NCBI GenBank assembly: GCA_019843655.1
Contig: JACDQD010000008.1
Span: 11,752,442-11,816,441, forward strand
Origin: Lethocerus indicus
Lineage: Eukaryota; Arthropoda; Insecta; Hemiptera; Belostomatidae
Direction: 5' to 3'
DNA: 64,000 nt
The position numbers were made by a program, and so were the translations under genes. Positions 52,765 to 64,000 of this stretch are shown one piece after another (position 1 is the stretch's first letter; every line of letters begins with the position of its first letter). Below the pieces are notes generated by a model. The model saw only the letters and a program-made list of their open reading frames with translations. It was not told the DNA's origin and ran no database searches.

Positions 52765-53368
52765 GCTCTCCCATCAGCGGTCGCCAAAGTTACATTCCTC
52801 GGTAAGTGTATAGAAAGAGCAATTCTAGAATTTAAGCGTTCTCCGAATAAGAGTAAAGTGGGAGATAAAGGCCCCAGTCTACGATTGGGGGATTGGGTAT
52901 AAATTATATTTAAAGTAATTTAAAATATCATCGTTGCTGCTGGATAGAGTGAGAAAATTGATTAAACAGCGTGCTAAGTATTGTAAATTGTTGTATTAAG
53001 TTGTAGTGTACCTGTGAAAATTTAATTCAGTGAAAATAACATTCTGTCCGGGTAGTACTTATATTGATAGTTGTCGGAGCACAGGTCCCGATCCGCTAAT
53101 GGAATGAAAGAATCCGCCTACAAAGCCGGGAACGCACCTTCCAAGCTGTTGTCAACATCGTTGACTTCCATTAGACTTAATAGTTTACCTCCATTATTCA
53201 GAAAACGTCAAGCCGCCTTTCACGTCCCATAATCCGGCGTGCAAAACACCTCGGGTTATATCGCTTCAAATTCAATTCAGACCTCGGTAAAAATAATTTT
53301 CCCGATGCTATTACGAGAAGCGGGCGGTATTTGCCGCAATCCATGAAAAATATCTCGAGAGAGATAAA

Positions 53369-53378
53369 TATATAAAAG
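53369..53378 (+). promoter_or_regulatory. Isolated strong TATA box, no gene seen
   Basis: TATATAAAAG in a GC-richer setting looks like a core promoter. There is no clear initiator 30 bases on, no ATG with a donor and no open frame downstream. It could serve a non-coding RNA, a 5' UTR exon of a gene beyond the window, or nothing. Confidence 0.2.
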
Positions 53379-53885
53379 GGCGGATTACCGCAAAGGGTCC
53401 TACCGAGTATTGAACGGAACTCTGAGTGTACAGCTCGCTTTTTATTTGTTGTCCTTTAAGCGAGTACAACAGCTCGGTTCGTCAGACGGTCAAAACTTGA
53501 CCAATAAATTAGCCATCGGGAGAAGATTGTAATTCAATCTCAAATAAAGTAGTCCGATATAGACTCGAATTGTGTTTTCATTCGTATCATTATCCATTTT
53601 ACAGCTCTCCCAGTAGCTATTAATTGTAGTATAAAGTATACGGAGACTCGATGCGGTACTTGTAAGATTCCACGGGAGGATTGACGGAGGGTTGTTGGGG
53701 ATTGGGACGGGCGGGGGGTTAATGAAAAAACTTTATAGGGGCACCGCTTGTACTTTTCCTTTTTTGTTCCGACCCACTTTCGGAAAGTTTGTTTTTCAAG
53801 TTTGCGATTTAATTTTTTCCCCCCCGCCCACTCCCATCGTAGACTGACAAAATATTAATACCCGGCGGGACGGTGTAATCTGAGT

Positions 53886-53907
53886 GGGGTCGGGGGGGGG
53901 GCTGGGG
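53886..53907 (+). repeat. G-run cluster with quadruplex potential
   Basis: GGGG, a run of ten G and GGGG within 22 bases, separated by 2-base spacers. Confidence 0.7.
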
Positions 53908-56900
53908 ACGCGTCAACTTTGTGCGTTGGCGGTATTCGGCAGATTGGTTCGGAGAAATGAGCCTCGATGCGTTTATTATACGTCTACTATTAAACCTGAT
54001 GAGAAAAAGGTCGATTGCGCGCTGCGATGGCCATTAAATTCGTTCGACTCCCGTCACCCACTCAATTTAATTATACCCAATGAATGCCTACGCCATCCGG
54101 CGATTAGTCACCAGCTCTGTGTAACATGCTATTACAATGCGCTCGATCCATGTAATAAAGTCTTGCACGATAAAATTATTGAACAATTATTTTTAGGCGT
54201 TCAATGCCCGTGGAGAAATGTTTAATTACATTGTTACGTCACATAACCGCAGAGTTTTAAAGAAAATGCTGCAACGAGCAGTGCTCTGACCTCAATTTGA
54301 GGTTTACCAGTATCCCTGCATCTATTGGAATTGCCTCAGTATTGATGTGGGCGTGTTGGTTCGGGAGTTCTTTCGGCGAACAACACGACTGCACGTATGG
54401 GGGAATTTTTTTTTTACAAAACTAAATTCACCCTCATAACACAAGCCAGACAGCCGAAGAATTTATGACAGAGGACAAGATTTGATTGTCCCTCTTGACG
54501 TTAAAAGAGGACACGGCTTTCGTGTTCAACGGCAGTGTCACGTCCCCTCAAATCGAGGCGGTATTGTCCCGCCGAGGACCGAGTAATCTGCCAGCTGTGG
54601 AACGGACTCGGACGCGGCCTATTCCAGGCTGAAATTATGAAATGGCCCGCCGGTTGGGACGGTGCGAATGCAATTGAAATTGCTTATTCGCCGAATCACA
54701 CGAACGGTACATGACTGGGACGTGTCGCGAACTCGAGACAACCCCGATGCCCGGTTCAGAAGACAGACAAGCAACACTCTGGCAACGCCCGGGGACCTCT
54801 CAACGGTAAACCGGACATGCAAACCAGGGACACCACTAACGGAACATGTAAGGCCCGTACCGCAGACAGTGTACCGTACGTTCTTCCCGCAACACAGTAC
54901 CACGTTTCAATACCCTCGACACGAACTGGGACACACGTCGCGACCCTCGTCCATCTAAGGGGTACTGTACTCATATGGACGTCATTCAGGATATGGCTGA
55001 ATTGGTGGGAAGAGAAATAACCTATTTTCAGATCCTATGTAAGACATTAAATCGATATTTTCCAATTTACATTCTATACACTTGTTGATGATGTTATTAG
55101 AGAAATTAAAATCTGTAGGGAGATGAGAGAGGGTTAGGAATATCATCACTCGTGCAATTATTTTGTCCCACGTTGGACAGGTTACGGGGTTTAGCCATCG
55201 CCAGAAGAATTCTGTTTCTAATATATCGAGCAACATGTGCTATTTTGTAATAGACAATATTAGGGGCAAAACAATAACGATAGAGATATATGATATTTCA
55301 TATTTTTTACTAAAATAAAACGCAAAATAAAACATTATTAAAATAAACAGATTTTATACGGCCAACAAAGGGATTAATTCCAAACGGTATGTCAATTTAC
55401 ATGATTTAGTAGATTTGTAAAACCTCGTTCTTCCATTGGCAATAAACAGGGCTGTGACACGCCGAGCTGACGAGGGGGAGGGTGTCGGGTTGTCACGTGA
55501 CTTCCGCCTTTATTCAAGCAGCGACTTCTGCAATAAATCTCACCCCCACACCACCGCTATACCCGAACAGCCCCTTCAAAAATATTCCTACCAAATGACG
55601 TTGTATAACGCGCGGCATCACCCTGATATTTTTCGCGATTTGAAATACGGTCATGTTGGTGACAATGCGGAAGCGATATATAACGCTGGTCAAATACGGA
55701 AATAACATAAATACATTTTATTATCCAATATATACCTATTATTCAATACATTTATGTGTCATTACACATAAATATTATTCAAGATGCACACATTTCAATA
55801 AAAGGGACGATTCCCAGATTAAAGATCACATAAGAGAAATGGACCACTGCCAAAATTACATTTATTCTTAATATTTTTACATACATCATTCTTCCGATTC
55901 ATCCCGGGAGCATTTCCAATATGCTGTACAAAACTGACGATGAGAACAAACCGAAAGATGTCCGATGAAGGAGCAGACAGATGTGTGAAAATAGAAAATC
56001 AGACGACCGTTATAAAACGAATTTTGAGGAATGCTTTTCCGCGTCCCGAGGCAATGTCTAACTCCATGAAAATCGGGAAATTCCTCGCTCAAAGGAGAAT
56101 AAAAGCCGCGTCTCACGCCTTCTCGCTCTCGTCCGGTACATAGACGATTCCCCTTCTGTTATGCGACACACACTCACACATGAACATACCCCACAACATG
56201 GCGCAAAACGTTTGGGAAATCCAAAGTAAGGGGGGATTATGGATTATCCAACTCCCGTTTTCATTCCTCTCGGCAATAAAAAACACCCATAAAATTCTCG
56301 GGTGAAATTCTACACGAATTACAAACCGAACTTCACTGAAGGCCTATCTCCGTTATAATCAGTTCCCCCTCCTCTACACCCTGTAGCCAACCAGGCGCCC
56401 ACTGCATTATTCATAAACAGACGCTTCTTTCTACTTTATATATATTTTCTTTACTTCGTCCTTTTGTAAATACCGGACCAGATAAAGGACCCTCTTATGT
56501 GGCCAGTATAAAGGAGAAATTTAAATATATTTTAAGGGGCGGTGAACAACCCTCACCAGCTTTCATGAATTGGAAGTAACCAAACTGTTGGTGCATCGCT
56601 AAATAGTGAATTGAATCTCGAGTGGGCGATGTGGAACTATTCTCGACTTGATTCTGAACGGTTTCAATGATGATGGGACCCGGTTGAAACGCAAATAAAC
56701 ATTTACAATGGGGAGGGCGCCAGACGTTCAACGGGCCTCACATCGACTAAACGTTCTTGAACAAATCTCACCCAAGCGTCTTCCTTGTTTTCTCCCGAAA
56801 GCCTGCTTTCTTACTATCGATTAAGCGATCAGCACTCAAGAACAGACAAAATATAATACCAGGATTGTATTTTCGAATTTGATATCTTATTATAATACTG

Positions 56901-59900
56901 AGCGGAGAAAAGAGATCAAATGTAAGAGGAATAACGAAGGAAATAATGTAGGATGAATAGATATAATGGAAAAATATTGAAAAGTTGCCGCTACACGAAG
57001 GCCAGTAAACAGCGGTTGTTATTGGAGGGGGAGTCACGATTTTAGACTTTCACTTTCTTCAATACCACGCTCATGATCACCATCAACAGGCACGAGGATA
57101 AGACATTACTATAAATGGAATTAATTTACATGTACTGAATACACCTGTACATGTACGGTGTGGGATATAATACTGGAAACTGGTGCGTATGCTGAGATTA
57201 TTTCATTTTATTGATAGTATTATTGTGGAAAATTGTATAAAATATATTAAAATTCGTGAAGGTGTAATGCCTATCAGGGAAGGTTCCTATATGGTTAATT
57301 TGCACAGGTCACTGCATATCGATTTAGTCCCACCGCTTTGGTGATCACGATGGCCTTCGTTTTAACGCCGTAACACGTATTATACCGCATGCGACGTTTC
57401 CCGGTTCTTTCATTGTTGCAATAAAAGAATTTATCAGCTGATCCTGGATGAGGGTCGTACTCCGCCCACCAAAGTAAACGAGATAATCAATTTGACAATC
57501 TACTGCTAGAAACTAGTTACATACGGAAATTTTTACTTCGAGGAAAGATGATACGGTCAATACCCCTTACCAATTTTTGTTGTAATAACGCTCAAACTAA
57601 CAATGTACAAACTACCCTTGTAAATTCGTTTGGGATAATGCTCTATCTACCTGTACTATAATATATAAAATCTTTTGATTTATAAATTCCTAACCGTCCT
57701 AACGTCCGTAAAACGTTTTACGTTTTGTACTGTGTGCATTTGTGACGAGTGGTGCATGCAAGAAGCAAGAGATGATCTTACCGATTTTTTGATGCCCCGT
57801 AGGGGCAGCGGTCGTTAGTTTGGGGAGACAGACCCAGAGGAGAAAAACATTGGGGGAGAAAGGAGGGTCCCAAAGAATAAAGAAGTTTCCCAGAGCCGGT
57901 AAACGAGTGTGAGAATGCCCCGGTTTTCTAAAGTTCGGAGGCTAAGTCGAGTGAGTGACAGCGGGTGAGATTGATTAAACAATGCCTAGTGCCTTCTGGG
58001 TGTGTCGGTGGGGGGTGGTGGAGGAGGGATCCAAGTTATTACAGGGCAGACTACTAATACCGTAAGTTTGAAAGCTCCCTCTTCACCAGTGTTCTGCTTT
58101 CTCTCCATGTCCCTCCACTCGCTCCTGCGCACTATTGTGCATTACGAACCAAGACCGTCATAGTGGATTTTTCCGACCGATAACTGCTGTCATAAAGACT
58201 TATTATTAAAATAAAAGCGTCGTATAAAACAGGGAACCTGGGAAGATATGGGCCCGAGTATATACCAAAGGGGCCTACAGATGAATATCACATGAAAGGA
58301 GGTATACGGAGATAATGCGGTAGCGAAGAGTAGCGAGAAGTGAATAAAATATAAAAGGAAAACAGAGAAAAGTATTGAAAGACAGGGAAACAATTGCGGG
58401 TGAATCACTCAGTTTTTGGCTACGCGACACAACTCATTAGAAGGTCGGAACGAGGATATTTAAAACGGGCTCGAGGAGTGGATAGAAACCAGGAACGACG
58501 TCGGGCGCGGTGTTCCAACAAAATACGGGATAAACCGCTCGAAGTAGATTAGAGCTGAAACAGACATCTGTTCGATCCCACTCGCCGACTCCGAAAGGAG
58601 AGATCGAAAGTCGTTATACCGCTCGAAAGGTCACAGGAGTGAGTGCGCCAACAAACATTTCAGAGGTCAATATACAACCACTCGAGACGCTGATTATTGG
58701 TAAGCCGAGACGGGACAGTTCAAACGAGGGAGCTGCAAATAGATTACCGGTGCACAGATATTGGCATGACGTTCCAAAACGTGCACTACCATGTAGGAAC
58801 CGAGAACTCGCCCAAGTACCAAATATCAGGTTAAAACACGTGATGACTGCAAGAAATTAACGTGAAATATTTCACAGTGAATGAAGTGGCGGGACGGGGC
58901 TTTACTCGCCTCCGCAATCACGAACAGTACCGCTAACGAACATTCACGGGGAGGAACCGAAAGCAAGAATGAGTCCACGATGACTACACTCATCCCTATC
59001 TCCTATTCAAGGCAAACAAACTGTTTAAATTCCAACACCTTCTACTGTACTCTGAGACCGCCAATTTTGTAGTGGATATTATATCGACACATCGGTTCTT
59101 TTAGTCCATTCTCTGGGATGGTCGGCGTTTATGAACGTTTTGATCCTGACATAGTCTGGCGAATGCATTTTTAACATTAAATATTGAACTGATTTGCTCC
59201 TCTTCATCGTGAGCTCATTCCTCCCCTTTCTGCGTTCTCCCCGTGAATCTCCGTTAGGGACGCCATTCCTCGTTTCCGAGGAAGCGTACACCGAAATAAC
59301 AGGACGATTGTGAAAAGTGTACGCCGTTGAACGGCAATGGGCCGGAAGTCGAGCCAAAGGTAAATCCCGGGCTAGAATCGGGTCGACAAAGGATTCATGT
59401 CTTGGAAATGAGAGGGAAAAAATTGAAATACAACGGAATGAAAGCGTGGTCGGATTTGGCAAGGGCCGCTATGGCCTACGGGAATTTAGTGGTCTGGAGA
59501 TATCGCCCCAGGGGGGATAAGGCAGATGATCGGGTCGGGGGGAGGCGGAGAAAATGTTTCTGAAAGACGAAGCCCTCCCAATGATTTGTGCCCTCGTGAA
59601 TTTTCCGTAAATCACCTTCAAGTCGCTTACAGATGAGCGAGCCGCCCGGCGAGACCTCCGCCCAAAACATTTATCACGCCCCTACCCCTTTCTTGCCACT
59701 TTCCCCCTTAACCAACTCCTTATATTCTAATAGTTACAAATGGCCGTATAAGACTTCCTATCATTTTTTTTACCTTCCCTTTGAAGGAGTTTGTCTGAAA
59801 ACATCATTTACTACTTGCACCGTTGTGTTTTGTTACGTGTCTCTCTAGATAGACGTTATAACCATTCTCCAATAGCATAGAGACTGTGAATCACCTATTG

Positions 59901-60832
59901 GATTATTCCTCTTCTCAGTGCACTGTGGGATGGGAATCTCATTTCCCATTCATGGGTTCTTCATTTTTGCGGGAAAGAAGAAAACTTCGCAACACTAGTG
60001 AATATCTTTGCCGGGAGAATTTTTGGGCTCAGATTCGGGACGGGGAGTGATTGTATAGGATCAACCCCCGTTTTATTATTCTTTGTATTCCTGATGAAGT
60101 CTTTAGGCACCGTGCCTACAGAGCCTGCTGGGAAATACGACTCGTATTTAATCCTCCCTCGCCACTCATCTCCCGTAATATGGCTCGACCAAACTGCCGA
60201 CAAAACTGGGCTGGCTTCCAAATTTTCCTTACAGCCCAAGAGTGCGCCACGGGCAGGGGCAGAGAAACTTAACTAAGTTCCACTCTGTTAATGTCCCCCC
60301 TACTTCGGTGGGGTTCCAATTTCGAGACTTCAAAGCGGCAAAGTTTGATTAATTGATAAACGATGTTAATATAATTACCCAGAAGACAATCAAAAACGTA
60401 ACAATATTACAAAACAATTAGTAATTAACCGAAGGCTAGGAGTTACGGCATACTATGTTAAAGTTACAGAAAGTTGTGATAGCATCCGCCTATACAATCT
60501 CTATACCAATTAATAATTATTAACATATAATGAGCTCGCTGCGTGGAGAGGGCCTAGACAGGTTTTACCTTCTTGTCAACTACCAATATTATTTGTCCGG
60601 TATCATCCATTATTATTGACGATGACGAGAACTAGAGAAGCGAGGAAATATTCCTCTGAAGATCTGTAAACTGCTCAATTTTCTCTACTCGATCAAGTAA
60701 TGTGTACGAGACGATGAAACGCGAATTTTTATTCTGCGTCCGTTCTCAGTTATTATATTGTGCGGATAAATATTTCCGTCTACGGTCTAAACCAGATATT
60801 TTAATTGAAACGTACATCAGCTTGGAACAGTC

Positions 60833-60857
60833 GGGGTGGGGGGGGGGTGAGAGGGGA
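60833..60857 (+). repeat. G-run cluster with quadruplex potential
   Basis: GGGG, ten G and GGGG within about 25 bases, followed by GA-rich sequence. Confidence 0.7.
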
Positions 60858-63800
60858 GTGACGTGCGAGTCGACTCGTGGGGTCGGGAGAGAGAGAGGAC
60901 AAGAATTTAATTGGAAGCCATAAGCATTTTTCCCCCTTTCAATTGCAAGTGAAAAAGCCGGAAAGAAAAAATGTTTTCGGCGGCGGGGGGAGTCCTAATT
61001 GGCGGGGTCCCTTAACCCAGTTCCGAGCCCAGTAACGAATCTAATCAGGGACCGGATCCGCACAACGCGGCTCCCTATTATTATGAATTCACGTCAGGGA
61101 ACCCCCACTGGGTAATATCTTACCGGGCCATGCCCTGGGGGTGAGAGAAAGAGAGAGTTACGGTCACGTGACCGGAGCCGTTTTGCATTTAAATGGTGCA
61201 AAGACAGAGAAGGATAGGCGGGGCGGGGGCTCCCAGGACTGGCAACAGCTATGTTGAAGAACATTCCTTAGGCAGCATTCTCTGAAAGACCCTGCACTTT
61301 TGAGTCAACAATCTGTGGAGGACAGAAGATCTTTGAGTGGAGTGTGTATATAATTAAATATAAATGTATAATTAAGTAACGGAAAATGTTAGAAGGTGGG
61401 ATCTTACCACGAGAAGCTGGGAAGAGAGGCTGGGGTGGGAGGGTCTATCCACTTCCCAGACAAGGTATAGACGAGGTCTAATAAAGCGGTAACCGTACAC
61501 GTTGCCATCTCGGCCCCTACTAACTCATACATAAGTTCATTTTATTTACTATTTGTGGACCAAACAGTGTTGGAACAAATTTCAATTTTTGTTGGCTATG
61601 TGATTCCAACACATCACGGATCACATCTGATTACTATAGCAGACAGTAGAAAAGGCAGCGGAAAAGAATGCAGAAAGCAATACATCAATTAAAATACTTG
61701 AGCACTTTAAAGTGCTCTTGCAATGCGTTCATGCCAAAATACTATTCGGGAATATTCCATCCGCATTTTTTAATGTTTCTAGTTTTTAAAATAATAGGAT
61801 ATTTTTATCGCTAACTCTCGTGTCTAATACTGCGATTGAAAGGCCAAGTTTTTATTATTTTCAGTACGGCCTCCGGTCTGAGGCCAACGTTTTGCATAGG
61901 AATGGCCGCATATAAAATAGATAAGTGGAAGCTTTTATATGCCCCGATTAGGTGGAGTTATGTCCGGGCCGGAGAAGAGATAAGAGTCGCGGAGAATGGC
62001 AAAAAAAGAGGGCCGGAGTAACCCGTTTAATTGAGCCCTTTATTTTGAAGCAGGCGTAAATTGTATTTTCCAGCTTTAGAGTAATTGGAAGTATAAATTT
62101 ATGTACTTTACAAATATCACTCTTTAATCATTTTTTATATCCACTTTATGTTATACCGGACATTTTAATGTAAATTCTGTGTCTGTTCTGCACGATGTAA
62201 ATATAGCATTTCCAACCGAATTTTACCATAAGTTGATGGATCTAGAGAACACATATTTGGTAATGGAAAATGCGCGAATTCTTCGTACTGGGGAAGTGAA
62301 AAAACGATTGAGAAACTTGAGAAGAAGGTAATGTGATAACTATTAAAGTCTGTAAAATTAATGTTAAAATATACAAACTCACGTGTCGAAAAATGAAGAT
62401 TAAAATAACTCGAATTAACGTCGATTCAAAATGTTGAACATAATTATAAATATAATCCGAAATCTATGGTCGATGATTCTCTTCTTCGAGTAACTGGTAT
62501 AAGATCACCCTCGTGAAAATAAAATATTATCTTCTACACTGGTCTAGAACTATCTCACGCGTTTTACTCAAGTGGCTGGGTTTATGCTTCTTCCTCTGTA
62601 CCGCCAGACAGGAGCTTACTCGGGCCGACTGTTTAAGCCCCGTTCGAGAAAAAAGACCCGCGAGATAACCCGCATTCAGTTACGACGAAAAGATGGAGGG
62701 AGAGTTACGGTTGAAGTTAGTCTGAGGCGCCGTTAGAGCGACGGACGTTAAGTAGCACTGGAAGCTCTCGGCGGGGGAATAAAGGGTCTTATAAATAAGA
62801 ACTCTAAAATGCCGGGGGCAAGATGGTAGGCCGGCTTAATTGCGAGGGAGATAGGGCACGGCGCTAGCCCCGAGAGAATACACAAAGAGATAACTTCCAC
62901 CGGTCCCGGAACAATGAGGTGTCGATGGTGCCACCCCGTCTTGAGTTATACACACTACATGTATAAATTATTCCCTATAATTATATCCTACTAATAATAA
63001 CGCCCGTTTTCAGAACAAATGTAATTACAGCGATTTACAGTGTGGAGATAAGGTTTATGGTATGTCGTGTTAGATGAATAGCAATAAAAATGTGGTTAGA
63101 TAGAAGGCATTTATTGTTTTTTTAAGACTTTCATTAAAAAATAAATATTGTTGCGGGATATATATAAGTCAAATAAAATTTTATAGCATATGGATACAAT
63201 CGCGATATATTTTTATGATGTCACACGATTTTCTCTATGTATCCCCTGGTGGTGATATTTTTTTGGCTCGCCATTCCTAAAACATATGTAAATTAAAACT
63301 TTTTCCCTGAATAAATGTATCACTGATCAAAACTGACCTGGACTTTGCGGGACGGTCCCTTCTAACGTGGGAAAAAAAGAGTAATTATAAGTTTTTATAT
63401 TACTGGTTTGACTCGTACAATGTCGATGTTGTCTCAAAATATACACAAACGCAGAAAAAATAAGAGAAAACCAAGAGCGATGAAAAACAAAACGAAATCA
63501 ATTCTAGTACAACTGCGAAAAGCCAATCAATGTAAATGAATTCCTATAAACGAGAAGGTTCTTGTTGAGGCCAACAGGCAGCGTTGGGGAAAATAGGGCA
63601 GAATAATTTAGTCCATTTAATTTCATCAGTTTATTAGTTTTACTTTTATCGTCATCAAAAATTAATATTGTTGTAGATCATAAACACTGGACTTTTACGA
63701 ATAGTGGATATGAACGACAATATTCTGGTCTAGGAAACCGGATAGCAACCTGCAGTTATAGAACACTATTTTATATTACCTTTTTAGTTTACTGAAACGG

Positions 63801-64000
63801 CTCTAAAATTATGACATGTTTATGTACATGTACGTAGTCGAAGAGTTGCCGGTCGAAAATATCATATTTCGTAACTATTTTTCGTTGCTCCAAATATTTT
63901 CGTTAAATCGATGGTAACGTCGAAACCAAATTGAATCAATCATTACTTACGCAATAGAATGGGACTTGTATTTATCGTTGTTATATTTATTCGCGTGGGA

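Larger units (their letters stand above)
46248..64000. other. Gene desert upstream of the mucin gene
   Basis: No gene recognised over almost 18 kb. The stretch alternates AT-rich DNA with GC-richer islands (about 47160-47580, 48430-48740, 50930-51120, 52540-52700, 54600-55000, 58440-59600, 60830-61250, 62580-62960). Some islands stay open in several frames on both strands, which reflects GC content rather than coding. No signal peptide, domain motif or transposon protein was seen. The islands could be enhancers of the mucin gene or of a gene beyond the right edge. Confidence 0.5.

Noticed and set aside
59079..59462. 127-codon minus-strand frame
   Set aside because: Overlaps equally open + frames, has no domain features or neighbouring exons, and includes low-information Arg/Ser-rich sequence.
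1..64000. Bacterial-type systems such as CRISPR arrays, operons or defence islands
   Set aside because: Gene structure is clearly intron-bearing eukaryotic. The only regular direct repeats are a 212-bp tandem array without spacers, simple repeats and coding minisatellites.

Overview
The window is nuclear DNA of an animal, most likely an insect. The genes are split by spliceosomal introns, promoters have TATA boxes at the usual distance from an arthropod-type initiator, two 5'-truncated Jockey-type retrotransposons are present, and non-coding DNA makes up most of the length. I cannot place the order with confidence. There is no sign of bacterial genes, a CRISPR array, or a complete tRNA or rRNA gene.

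Layout. 1-7.4 kb holds no gene I can support. 7.4-8.1 kb is the 3' end of a Jockey-type element. 8.4-14.9 kb is a small secreted-protein gene on the + strand. It has two TATA promoters, and each first exon ends exactly after the ATG. 15.4-15.6 kb is the first of three copies of an interspersed repeat. 17.1-24.9 kb is CCT7 (chaperonin TRiC/CCT subunit eta, + strand, 10 exons, 543 residues), with a highly homogeneous ~212-bp tandem array in its second intron. 25.0-25.4 kb is a cysteine-rich ORF of unknown function.

28.3-46.25 kb is one large minus-strand gene. It encodes a type I membrane mucin of about 1462 residues: signal peptide, Gln/Pro-rich head, long Thr-rich and acidic repeat region, SEA domain with an intact G-SVVV self-cleavage site, one transmembrane helix and a ~105-residue tail. 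Its signal-peptide exon lies 9.3 kb upstream of the main exon. That intron holds a second Jockey fragment and another interspersed-repeat copy. 46.3-64 kb is a gene desert with GC-rich patches, microsatellites and G-runs, perhaps regulatory DNA.

The three genes share no obvious pathway. CCT7 is a housekeeping cytosolic chaperonin subunit. The other two encode secretory-pathway proteins whose TATA promoters suggest regulated, tissue-restricted expression. All exon joins were made by eye from GT/AG sites, reading-frame phase and family length; no alignment or RNA data were available.
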